Assembly (NCBI RefSeq): GCF_037975245.1
Contig: NC_092561.1
Location: 5,198,001 to 5,262,000 of the forward strand
Source: Apostichopus japonicus
Lineage: Eukaryota > Echinodermata > Holothuroidea > Aspidochirotida > Stichopodidae
Direction: 5' to 3'
DNA: 64,000 nucleotides
Each line of letters starts with the position of its first letter. Position 1 is the stretch's first letter. A model generated the notes under the pieces. That model ran no database searches. It saw only the letters and a program-made list of their open reading frames with translations, and had not been told where the DNA came from. Below are positions 20,619-33,268 of this stretch, one piece after another. The translations under genes were made by a program, and so were the position numbers.

Positions 20619-23600
20619 ATGGCAACTATTCCAGTGCAACCTCATACCGGGACTCCAACCATCTTTGGAAACATAGAAGAAAAGAATGTCACTTTTCTTA
20701 TCGATACCTCTGGGAGTATGTACTCCTTCTTACCAGTGGTAAAAGAACATCTTTTGGAAGCGTTGCTAACAAGGTCATTCAAGGAAAAGGATACCATGTT
20801 CAACATTGTACAGTTTAACTCCACTGTCAGCCCATGGGCGGACCAAATGGTCAAATGCACCCCCCAGACGGTCACAGTAGCCGGTGAGTGGTTAAGAAGT
20901 TTGGAATGCAGCACGGGTACCAACACTCTGGATGCTCTTGTCGTGGCATACTCTGATAAAATCTGCGAAGCCATTTACCTGGTAACAGACGGACTGCCAG
21001 ACCAGGGGCCTGAAATCATTCTTCGAGAAGTTGCAAAAGTAGGTCAGGGTCGACCTATCCATTGTATCTATCTGGTGGGTGCCTCTGCTGATACTCCTGC
21101 TCATGACTTCTTGGAAAGTTTGGCCGTTCAGACTGCCGGTACTTTCCACCTGATGTCTCTGTCCCAAAGGGGTGACCTGGAGAGAGTCACAGCGGTGGTC
21201 AAGGCAGACCATGCTGGACGTCGCATTAACAACCCTGTCTATACAACTCAGGTTCCCATATCGTCTGGACTAGGGCTGCCTACCGTTTTATCGGCGACTT
21301 TGAAAGAAGACCATTCTGAAATCAACCGACCTGAACTCGTGCAGGAATCTTCCTCTGGCGACCTAACAAAGCCAGTCAAATATTGCAGTGTGAGAACTTC
21401 AATCGATCACAACCCGATGGTGCACGGAGAATTGTATACTGCACCGATGACCTACATGGCACCATCAAAGGTTGTGCAATATCCAGAAACCACCTGGGAG
21501 GCTTACAGACCCCCTAGAGTGGTGAAGAGGCTGGTGGCACACTCTAGTCCATTGGCAGCAGATAAAGGGCTCATACAAGGTATGAGAGTTGTCGCCAAGA
21601 GGGACCGTGATGGTTACTACTGTCCCGGGACACTAACAGAAGAGGTGAATATATTTAAGTAAAATGAGTATCTAAGTAACAGAACAGAGATCATTCAAGG
21701 AACAGACAACTTGAAGATCTTCAAAATGTTTTAACTCTGTAAAGTTATGTGTGCATTTATAGTTATATACATTACAGTTGCATATGGAGTGACTTTTAAA
21801 TATACAACTTTTGGTGTTAATTCTTTAAGAAAGTTTGAAATGATTTCCCCTCAAAAAACATGGATAGTTGTTTACAGTCTTCTAAATAGCAAAGTATGTT
21901 GTCACACAGTTTTGCTGTTAATATATTAGAAGGTTTGACCTTGTTTTCACATTGAATAAACTGGTCTTCCCTTTATCTGACAAGCAAAAATTTTTCTAAT
22001 TAGACCATTGAATATCCAGTATAACTTTCTCCTTGAGTAAGGATCTATGGGCTATGGTTAATAAACTAAAATTAGAAAAGAATGTTCTATTTCAGACATC
22101 ACATTTGGTTTTCATATTCCAGTTACTGCACATCAAGGGATAAAATGTGATTTTTCATTTCTTTTTTTCATTTCAGGTTTGTCCTCAACGAACAGTATTA
22201 ATAACTTTTGACCGCGACCCTAAGGGACCTAAGCTGCAGCATCAAGCTCAGGAAACAGGGCTATACAATATAATTGCCTATAATGATGCTATGCGCCATA
22301 CAATAACCCCTGGGGACAAGGTCTTAACCCCCTGGGAGAAGGAGGCTTACCGGATGGCGCCGGGAATCGTTTTAGAGGGGATTGAAGGCCGCTCATCAGG
22401 GTGTAAGTGTTTCTCTCTTTATTGGATATAAAAAAGGTCAAAAAATATATATATACTGTAGCACAGTATTTTACACACTGTTTGCATGCAATTGTTAGTT
22501 ACGCCATAGATTACACTAAAAAATTGCCACGTCCGATCACTGGTTTACTCACAATCAAATATCCAATCCATTTATTTCCCCTATGCTGTAGTATAGATCT
22601 GTTTACTTGCAATAAATGACAGGCAATTACCCTTCCTGTCTGCCAAGCAATCATGCATATGGTGTACATCACCCTGTAACAAAGTATTATTGTAGGCTAC
22701 ATCACAATGTGAAACTAACTACTGTACATAGTTATACATAATGTTAGGGATAAATTATAACAACTGTAATGCAAACCATTCTCAAAGTTACTGTAGTTGT
22801 TAACATTGCTAAAAAACTAAACAAATAAATGATGTATGCTTTAAGTAGCAGCCTGGTCTTAAAAGATTCTGCCGATCGCTTCCAATGGCTTCTTTCACAA
22901 GATTTGTTCAAGTTATCGACTACAGTAGTGCAATTAAACTGTGCAAATGCTTTATCACAGAAAAACCTAGTGTTCTTTGTAGTACAGGGAATATTAATTC
23001 ACGTATCATAACATAGAAAAAAATGTAACATGGGCAAATTGGTACACAAATGGAAAGATAAATTCAACATCCATAATTTCCAGAAAACCAAAATTCATAA
23101 ACTTTCAATTTGCTCCATGAATTTTTGGAAGGGAGGAAGAGGGGGGGGGGGGGGAGGGAGGGGCAAACTCCTGACTGAGGGAGTTGTAGTCCTGCCTTTG
23201 CAGTTGATATGCTATTGTCTCAATATCTAGACCTTCAAAGTTGGATTTATTTTACTGACAGTGCAGGAGAGAATGTATATTGGGCAAAAACTCGATATTT
23301 TTCTTATAAAAGGAGTAAACGTCAACCGCAATCCCCGATTTTTGTCCTCACAAACTTTTTCTGCAGATATTGATGACAGGTTGTAACTTGTATATGACAA
23401 GTTTATGATCCTTTTCAGCATATTTGGATTTCAAAATGTGTCCTTATTCCTGACCTGATGTAGGTTAAACACTGTCTGATGAATTCTGATACCCCATGAC
23501 GTTTTCTGTGTCATTTCTTTTCAGGCGCTGCTGACACAGAGTATCTCATTGTGAATCTGTTTAATGGTAAAACAGAAAAAATACCCAAGCAGAGAGCCGT

Positions 23601-26600
23601 TTGGATTCCGGGTGACCTCTATGAGAGAATTAAATTGGAGATACAGATGCCGCTAACAGCTCGTCAGTTTCTGGACCGAGCTCCTCATTATCCACCTGCC
23701 CATTCATCTTTTCAACCTGGTCTCAAATCATCGTATGCCACATTTGAGGCTATAACCTCATTAGGTAACCAACGTGACGTTCCGGCCTTCAGCCACGGCC
23801 GCGACCAGTACGTGTATCACGTCCAAGGTCTGAACCAGAGCGTCGTGACCAGAGATGCGATGAATGCGTTGATTCCGGGGACGAACATGACCAAAGATGA
23901 ACTTCACGACAAGGTCATGAAACAACTCTCGGAGAACAGCAGTCCCAAGTTTTCGGACTCCCTGAAGTTTCGTTCCAGTTTAGGGAGATCCCAGGAACCG
24001 ACGGAGAGGAAGGTCTGTTTCGAAGATAGAGCCGGGAGTCAGGAAGACAGCGGGGTCTGTTTGGAGAAAACTGAGCTGGAAGAGGAAGTTGTATCTGATT
24101 CAGGATGCGAAGAGGACCAGCTAATAGATGCAGGGGTGCAGACGCTATCTCTGGTGGATGCTGGGAGTATGACCGATTCCCTACTCTTACGTACGCCGGG
24201 GTTAGAGAGGAGAATCAAAGAAAAGCCTATGTGGCATTATTGGAAGCAGACACCACAGCCTAGGTCGTCCAAGGTCAAGGTCGGTCCATTTCGGGAGACA
24301 TCTCTGAGTGCCCCGGTCGAGGCAAAAGCTCAGCCCAGGTATGTGGAACCCATAGATTACGTAGGTTCCTTGTCGCAGTCGACCAATTTTAATGATCGAG
24401 ACCTGGTGAAGACAGATAACGCCCAGAGAGAATGGTTGTACAGGCAGCCGCTGCCGCCAAAGGTGGCCTACGATCAACCTTCTACTAGGAAAGAAGCTAC
24501 GACGAACCAACCCAGACCATCTACGGCGCATCCGTCATACTTCAATTCGAGTAAGGAACAAGTCACCCCGGCTTATTACGTCTACGAGCCTGTCGGTCCA
24601 ACAAACAGGTCGTCCACATTTGGCAAAGTGGACCATACCATGAAGAGTGACAGGGCCCAGCTAGAGTGGATGATGAAGCACCAACAACCACTGCATGTAC
24701 AAGTTCCTCAAGGCCCTGGTAGACCGGTCAGTGCCTCTGTGGGCACCAGAGATATGATCAGAGAGGCTCAGGAGAAGGCCATGCTGGATCGGCGCAGACT
24801 CGATGCCATGAAACGAGAGGCGCGATGGAAGGGCAAGGAATACGACGCACTGAGAATGAAAGAAGCTAAGGAGGAGCGGAATAGGTTAGTATCTGTGGTT
24901 CATTATGCAGACAAGGTAACTGTCTTCGGTTCATTATGTAGACTAGGTAACTATTAAAAATAGACCTGTTATGTGGAATAGGTAACATCTTGGGTTCAAT
25001 GCGCAGACTAGGTAACTATCTGAGACTCGTTATAGAATGTGGAATACGTAACTGTCTTTGGTTCATTATGTAGAAATACACACGTAACTAAAGTAGTCTC
25101 GTTATGTGGAATAGGTAACTGTCTACGGTTCATTATGTAGACTAGGTAACTATCATAGATTTGTTATGTGGAATAGGTAACTATCTTCGGTACAATGTGC
25201 AGACTAGGTAACTATCATGTTGACTTGTTATGTGGAATAGGTATTGTCTTAGACTCATTATGTGGAAGAGGTAACTGTTTTGGTTCATTTTGCAGAATAG
25301 GTAACTATATGTGGTTCATTATAAAGAATAGGTATTAAACTATCTTTGGTTCATAATACAGAATAGGTAACTATCTTCAGTCCATTAGGTGGAATAGGTA
25401 CGGTAGCTTATCTTAGGTTCATTATGAGGAATAAGTAACTATATATCTTTGGTTCATTACGTGGAATAGGTACGGTAGCTTATATCTTTTGTTCATGATG
25501 TGAAATGGTAACTTTCTTTGGTTCATTATTTGGAATAAGTAACTATCTTTCGTTCATTATGTGATGTAGGTAACTTATCTTTGGTTCAATATGTGGAATT
25601 GGTAACTATCTTTCGTTCATTACGTGATATAGGTAGCTTATCTTTGGTTCATCAAACAGAATAGGTAACTATCTTTGGTTCATTACGTGAAATAAGTAGC
25701 TTATCTTCTGTTCATTATATGGAATAGGTAACTTATCTTCCAATCAATAGTGCTTAAAAACCCATGAAAACAAGGAAAATATGATAGTGTTTGCACTTGT
25801 TGTGGCCACCATTTATTAATGTACTTGCCTACTAACACATTCCCCTCAACCTTTGATTGAACTAACCACAATCATGAGAGTATGAATGAATTAAACTAAA
25901 TTTTGTGAATCATCAGTTCTCACCTACATCAATCTATCCCTTCGCTTCTCCCAAGTGTCTCAGCAGCTTGACAAGTTCAAAGGCAGAAGCCGGTTTTCCC
26001 AACCGTCTAAAACATACCATTTAAATGTCGTAACTGAAACCATCTCAATACGTCTTTGCCAGACCCCATCAAACTGCCCTATTGACTCCAAAGATAATTA
26101 TTTGGTTATACACCATTTACATAGTTCGCCTGGCTGCTTTAGTTTTCTTTAGTGATCATGACGTCATAGACCTAAGCTGTCACTCGGCATATTTTTGTAG
26201 TTCGATGCATTACAAAGACATGCATCACATGAATTTAAACATTGCAAAAGTTTGTGTGCAAACTTTTGTAGAACTGTACTGTATGCGCAAAAGCAATTCA
26301 AAGAAAGTAATGAATGGCTTTATACAGCCAGATGACGTTTTGATTTATATTAATTTTCTCGTCATGCTATGATCTGAGCTTGATACTACCACACTATCCC
26401 AGGATAATTCTTCATCTTCCTCAAATCAAAACGATCCTTCGATAACATCTCTCTTAGAAAAAGACCCAAAAAAAAGGACACACAGGATGAACGAAATTGA
26501 GAGATAATAGATTTATAGATAAAATCTCCCTGGTATGATGTTTGGCCTTAAATTAAGGAACTGTGCATGCATGTACATGTTTTTACTGTAAATACATCAG

Positions 26601-29600
26601 GGTCATTCATGTTCTGTAGTATATGGTTAAATTTTCACCATCTTTCCCAGATCTGTGACAGTTAAATATCATACTGATGTTGCTGGCATTAAAATTGGCC
26701 CTATAGATTGCCAAGTGTGGTAAGAAGACTTTATACGTAGTGTAATCAGATATATGTAGTGTTGACACCATGCATGCAAATTAACAACGCTCCTTTCATC
26801 TAGTTTCTGTATTCATTTATTTTATTTTTTTCTGTTAAATATGTCTTTTGGTGGTAGATCTTTTTGTGAGTTGGCTTATTTTCCTTCCTTTTTCTGTAGT
26901 GAAGAAACACTGTACTGCCGCAGTACTAGTATGTACTAACTAGTATATAATTGATCAACATTTTGCATCTGGCAAATTTTTATCAGATGATATGCATGCA
27001 CTAAATTATGAAACTAACGTAACTTAATTTTCAACCAGACTAAGAGACTAAAATACTTGCCAATCCCCGTTGAGCAGGGCACTTTTGTTAGACATTCTTA
27101 ATTGACATTTTCTCACAAAGAGACTCACGCAATTACATATAAATTTGTAATTGCTGACAACTTGTTCTTTGTTTTCAAATGACCTTGAAAAATGGACTGC
27201 ATTCAAGTGGGATTCAGCTTTAGAAAATTTGACACAAATTGTTACTTTGAAAGATTCATGTTGACATAAACCTTTCCGGAATAAAGTAAATATTTTGAGA
27301 TGAATTTCATAATGTACTGAAACTCATGGAAAGTCATTCTAGTGCCAAGTTTATGTGATAGTTCATGGGCTAAAAAAAAGTTAGCAGCCCAAGAGAATTT
27401 TCTAAGAAATTTTTGGAATGATTTAAAAGTTATGTTGTGTTTCGGTGTTAACATTTTAGAATTTAATTACTCAGTAATGGGTGATAGTAACTGGGTATAA
27501 TATATAACTCCCTCAGAAATAGCATGCTTGCACTGTTGGGTCATCAAACTATCATCATGATCATAAAGAGGTTAATATGGTCAGTCGTATACAGTAATGT
27601 CGATTTGATGACTTTGCATCTTGAATGTTGAAACTCCTTTTACTTTCAATGACACTCAATCGTTATTTCAAATTATGCTTCGTTTGCATATTGCCTCTAT
27701 ATTTATTTGTGACCATCTGTTTCCCACCAGAGTCATATCCTTCCTACATAACAGCTTTCCAAAAGTGCATCTATTTTTAATTTTGCGTTGTTACTTTTGT
27801 ATTGTAGATCTCTGCTACATTCTTTGTGTATCATTTAGATTATTTTTTTTCAATGCTCCTTGTTGTTTTCACTTTCACAGTTGAGTATCAAGTCTGGTTT
27901 ATTGTCTAAATATAATAGGCTGCTTTTTATAACAGCACTTACTTAAAGTACTTATCAAAACATTACCTGAGTGACATTCAACATTGCAGAACATAAATTG
28001 GTGAGAAGGAAAAATGTGATGTGAGTCGCAGAATTCAAACTCAAACCTGGACAACTGTAGATCGGATATTATTTTAGATTATTATAAAATTATTATTGTT
28101 GTTGTTGGTTTTGTTACTACTTAGGTCTGACAGTTATAAAGTGAGGTCTCTTTGTCAGAACAACAGCTACAACTAGTGGCATCTGTAAATATCAATGCTT
28201 TTCAACCTCACAAACTATGGCTTGCAGTCCTGACTGCAAGCCATAAATTTGGTTTACATTTCTTTCATGTCCATGATAGAGAATCTTGTAGATTGCTGCA
28301 TCTCATTTTGTTGTTTTTCTACAATGTCATTAAATAGTATAAGTTGCACAAAAGTAAAAAAAATAACATGAACAGTAATTAAGTAGAGGGAACTAAAGGA
28401 AGTAAAAATTAAAACAAAAGCAGGGGCTTGTAGAAGAGTTTTACTTCCTAAAAACTGATCAGAAAGATACAGAAAAAGAACAATGAATGGAGGAATTCAA
28501 CAGAAAGTAAACAAAGAAAAACAAAACTTACTAGATAATATGAATCCCAATTTTAGTCCTACTTGTTCATGCAGGCCTTGAAATTTAATCAACAGATTAC
28601 AAATTGGCAGAGTTGCCGGGTTCAACAGGATAAGTCAAAGTAACCTAAACTTTTTGTCTTGACTGAATATTAAGCCTGACAGCTCTAACTTGGTGTTGTT
28701 TGTAAAAAAAAAGAGGGGTGGATGCTGGGTGGGGTGGGGGGGGGGGGGCGGCGACAGGAGCAAACAGTTATAGTATTTTGAGATTTATTTTTAACTCATA
28801 GCATGCTAAGAGTATGTTGGTATCACTCATTTATAATACAGCATGTTCATTAATACTTTCTTCGGTCTGGTCTTGTTTACATGCACTGAACACTTCAATA
28901 CTGGTCATGATTACAAATTTATTCAAACTAAACCTCAACAGCAACAAACTAAAACAATAATAGATTGACTTTCTTTATTGCTACTGCATAATTAAGCTGG
29001 CTGCTCTAACTTGGTGTTTTTGCAAAAAAAAAGAATAGAAAAACAGGCTGGTTGGGGGGGGGGGGGTTAGTGGAGGTCAGGGGGAGTGGAGGAGGAGGAA
29101 GAGGAAACAATTCTACTGTATTTACATATTTACATAACCCATGGCATGCTTTAGTTGGTTTCAGTCATTTTTATTAACTCATTATGTTCGTATTACCTTT
29201 CTTCAGACTGTTTTGTTTTACCCTTACTGATGATGCATTTAATGCCCTACTGTAGAACATTAGAAAATGCGTTGCCACTGTTCGTACAGTTTATAATTGT
29301 ATACACTCCTGTTGATCTATCGAATATATGTAGTCCCACCGATGTGACCTCTTCACAACCCTTGGTTGGCAACATACAGTATGACACACCAGAATTAAGT
29401 GATATGCAAATTCTCTTGCATTGGATTTCAAGGTCACCATCGATATATATATATTGTTTCTGTTCAAAGTTTTCAGGTACTGTTCATCAAACCGATCATT
29501 TGCATTCAGAATAGCACTTTACCTTTTTTATACATGCTCGCACCTTTTTCCAGAGGGAAGTGGAGGAGGCCACGGGTGGGATGAGAGAAGGCTATGTGGG

Positions 29601-30868
29601 TGGAATGAGAGAAGGGCTATGTGGGTGGAATGAGGGAAGGGCCCTGTGGGTGGGATTAGGGATGAGGGAAGGGCTATGTGGGTGGGATGAGGGAAGGGCT
29701 ATGTGGGTGGGATTAGGGAAGGGTTATGTGGGTGGGATTAGGGAGGCTCTGAATCGGAATTCACAAGTTCTCCTTAACAATCACAGATGCAGCTTTGAGA
29801 ACGATGCCCATCGTCTTTTTCTTCTTTTTAATTCAAAATCGAAAGGAAATTCACAGCAGATGTAATCCAGCGTGAAGCTCATCGACAAGCCATGAGTGAG
29901 AAACAGGTACAGATGACGAACAAGGCCAAACGAGCGGTGAGTGCCAGCATCCGAAACAAAGAAGCGAGCAGGGAACAGCAGGGGAGAAACAAGGAGGTGA
30001 TGAGGATGGAGGCATTGACCCAGAGGCGGAGTAAGAGAGCAGAGTTGCAAACCCAGAGGAATCAAGAGATTGAGGCAGCACGAAACAGGAGACAGGTAAG
30101 GGTCTTCCACGACTGGTCGACAATTTAGTCTTCTCTTGTGTTCCGTTGTGAGGTAGAAAAAAATAATGAGAGTGGTCCCATCTGACTGAATTTTGTTGGA
30201 CAGTTGAAATGCTCACCAGGATACTACAATGTGTTGAAAAATTCAACCAGTTTTCTAAGAGATTGGACCATAATGTAAACTATTAACCAACGTGGTATCA
30301 AAGGTTAAAGGTGTCATGTTGGAGTTTTATGTGACAAATCATAATTCGTTTTGTTAGTACATATAATTTCTAGCATACTTCTGTTAAAGTTTGTAAATCG
30401 TTGATGGATAATGTATGAAAGTTGGATTAGGGCTAACTCATGAGCTAACGGCTGTCATAAGAGAATTTATGATTGAAGGTGAAGTTGTTGTGACTGTACA
30501 TTGTAGCCAGCTGTTTTGGAGAAAATTTCCAATATTCAGAATTATTTGTAAGCCATATTTGGTTATTGGGCACGGTAAAGTTGTTGCTCTTGTCGCTTAA
30601 ACATCGCATATTTTTATCTCTTCTTCTCCTGCTGTACGAACAGGAAATGAAGGAACAGCAGAACAATGACCGGTCCCAGAGACACAGCTCCACTCTGGCT
30701 GAGCAGAGACAGCAGCAAGTGGCCAGAGACGAGCAGATGAGGAATGCTCAGATTCAACGAATTAATCAATACCATCAGAAAGAGGCTTTTAACCAGGAAA
30801 AGAAAGATCTCAGAATAGCTGTACACTCTCAGAAACTTCAGGAATATAGATCTCAGGTATTACCGTAA
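20619..30868 (+). CDS. vWA domain protein with Tudor-like/DUF4537-type region and coiled-coil C-terminus
   Basis: Coding exons are 20619-21644, 22177-22402, 23525-24884, 29846-30095 and 30644-30868 (3087 nt, 1028 residues and stop). Phase agrees at all four junctions. ATG at 20619 is chosen because an in-frame stop precedes it at 20562 and its context is strong (A at -3, G at +4). Residues 24-230 are a vWA domain with the MIDAS motif DTSGS (29-33), TGTNT near 112 and VTDG near 133. From about 310 to 480 lies GLIQGMRVVAKRDRDGYY and following sequence resembling DUF4537/Tudor-like folds, as in C11orf16-type proteins. The middle is acidic, then proline-rich, with two related motifs KTDNAQREWL and KSDRAQLEWM. 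From about 790 to the end it is Lys/Arg/Glu/Gln-rich and likely coiled coil. No signal peptide or membrane helix is seen, so it is probably intracellular; function is unknown. A possible donor (CAG before GTATTA at 30857) means the last exon might instead splice onward. Confidence 0.85.
24888..25745 (+). repeat. Minisatellite of about 30-38-bp units in an intron of the vWA gene
   Basis: More than 20 diverged units of the type GGTTCATTATGTGGAATAGG plus TAACTATCTTT fill about 850 bases. The array begins only a few bases after the donor at 24885. Unit length and sequence vary, which suggests an old, decaying array. Confidence 0.85.
25746..28675 (+). other. Long intron of the vWA gene, first part
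   Basis: AT-rich sequence without exon signals or a recognised repeat family. ORFs here are short and low-complexity. Confidence 0.5.
28676..29230 (+). repeat. Tandem duplication, about 310-bp unit
   Basis: Two units share CTCTAACTTGGTGTT, an A-run, a poly-G run, and then CATGCT and CTTTCTTC sequence (first unit from about 28680, second from about 29000). It is intronic and non-coding. Confidence 0.65.
29557..29750 (+). repeat. G-rich minisatellite before a vWA-gene exon
   Basis: Seven or so units of GGGATGAGGGAAGGGCTATG plus TGGGT (24-28 bp) end 95 bases before the exon at 29846. An open frame runs through it but is an effect of the repeat. Confidence 0.8.
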
Positions 30869-33109
30869 AGTCTGCCAACTTTGAAAGGTAATGCATGGAC
30901 GCTGATCTCTCTTCTCCCGTTATAACGTACGCTGGGTGTAGTAAGTGTCTAGTATAGGTCGGTTGGTACAGTAGATAATTAGGCCGTATTCAGCTCATGC
31001 CAGTTTATACACAATACTATACTATGTATTAGATATATGCTAGATATTACTAGATATTACTAGATATACTAGATACTAGAAATATATTAGCTATATACTA
31101 TACTATGTATAATTGCAAGTATCTACAGTATGGGCACAGATACTGAGAATGGGAAACAATCTTGATGTCATGTTTGAAATCTTTGTGGTAGTCTGGATCT
31201 GGACTCTGCAGGTCCATTTTGCAAAATGGTGGAATTTTGATGCCAAGATAAAGTCCTAGTCCATAGCAAGATAAAATCCTAGTCCTTCGGATATCATATC
31301 TGGAGAGTCTAAAGTTCTTTAACGCTGTTGTGGTCAAGTAGCATATGTTACAAAACTATACACAGCTGGGGAGGGGGGGGGGGGGTTGGGGTCTCAATTT
31401 AAGTTTCTGCAATGGCCATAGAGAAAATATTGGCTTGGAGCAAAGAGCCAGAGAACACCAAAATCTAGATTGAGCAATTTGCAGGGTAGGGCAGTAGGAT
31501 GCTAAAGCCTAATGCCATACTGAACCTCATACCCAAGTAGTGCAACATTTTCGGCCCCCCCCCCCTTCCCCCTTTTTTTTCTGAACCAGATTGAAATCTG
31601 TCACAGGCCCAGATTTGGGCCCTGGGTCACCCAAATATTGAGAAAACCCCAAGTTGTCATTTTTAAATGTCAAGTCCAATTAGTCAAATTATGTGAACAT
31701 GTCTAGAATGTTCCCACCCCTCTCCCGCTACTGGTGGACCTTAGGGTATTGGTTGTCCGTAGGACCGAGTGCCTGTTGGTCCCGACAATCAGGATGGCTT
31801 CACCACTGAGCATTTATACTGTATGTCGATACAAACAGACAGACGGAAGATTGCCAGAGCTGTGTGTAATTTGATGATAAGGAAAATGATTTAATGTTTT
31901 TTATCTTTCAAAGCACTTTGAGCTTTCATAATTTTTCACAAAATCTTGAAGAAAACAAAATGTGAGTAGAAAAAGTGCCATAAATCTGTGCAGTTGATAA
32001 TTTTGCATATAGTTAGTTTATTTGATTAAATTATTAAATTATACCCAGTGCTTAACCACCAGCACTGATGGCAAAGGAAGATTGCAACAAAATGGTTGCC
32101 TATGGCTCTCCTTGTGGACAATTTACTCCACCTTTTACAAAATCTTTTCCTGTTTTTATCAAGAGGTAGGGTGTTAAATTGAGTATGTTGTATTAAAACA
32201 CAAAGACAACTCAAAACATAGTCAAATATTAATGTGCTATTTTGTGTTTTTATTCCAAATTTTCTTGTAAATCTTTGTTGCAATGAATGAATGTACAGTG
32301 TTTCGTTTTTAATTTTAACATTAATTCTTAGATATTAAAAATTTCAGAAAGTACAACTTCGCGCATATATATTCTGTCCAAAACCGTTATCGGTTAGTAC
32401 AAATGATAATATTATTATGTGAGATGGTAATATCTGTAATTTTTTCTTTGTTAATAAATCCAATGTTTAAAAAAAAATTTGCAACATCATGATGTAGGTA
32501 AGATAAGAAAATAACTATTTATCCATGTAAATAAAATGTAGAAACAAAAATAAAAAACAAAATTTTGTCTTTTTGAAAAATAACAAAATAGGACAAAATA
32601 AGCTGAACTGAATACATGTTAAACAGAGGTGGAGCAAAATGGGATTAAAAAATGTCCTTTATCATGGTTACATACAACAGTCTGAAATTTGGTAATTATA
32701 TATTTCTATATATAGTTAGGTCTATAAAGGTACTTTATACTTTTAATAAGAGTATTTAATGCTTTAATAACTTGTACAATAAATACAAGACAAGTATATT
32801 TTGCATATTTCCATCCTACATAAGCATAGCATCGTAACTCAGGTCCAAATCTTGGTCTATGATTGGTATGATTGTCGTCAGGGTAGTTTCTGAGAGGTGA
32901 AGCAAAAATGGTAAAAAAAGGAAAAGGTTAAACGGTTGGCTTGAGACCAACCATCTTTAAAGCCGATCATACATAACGATATTAAAGACGTGTAGCGCCA
33001 ATTGAAGCTCACAGAGATATTAGATTATTTTGATAAATTACACTTTTTTGTCTTGTTGGTTGTAAAACTAAGAAGAAAGAAGCTCTATTTCGCATCAGTG
33101 CTAAGTTCA

Positions 33110-33268
33110 AGCATGAGCTTTTTCCGCGAATTCGCGGAATATCCGTGATTTCTTTTACCTCGGGGACAAAAACTATTATCCTAACACACTGTAGCATATG
33201 CAAACTGGAGCCTATACCGCAATTTTGGCAAAATTCTGTGATTTGTTTTTCACCCCAGGCTCATCCCT
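33110..33268 (-). repeat. Dispersed repeat, also at 53059-53144 and 58534-58696
   Basis: All three copies share, on one strand, GGTATAGGCTCCA, then TATGCTACAGTGTGTTAGGA and a conserved end CTCATGCCTG or equivalent. This copy is inverted relative to the other two. The copies carry no coding signature and no clear TIR or tRNA head, so the class is unknown. Confidence 0.7.

Noticed and set aside
24888-25745. CRISPR-like array
   Set aside because: Repeats are contiguous, diverged and variable in length with no spacers, in an animal intron.
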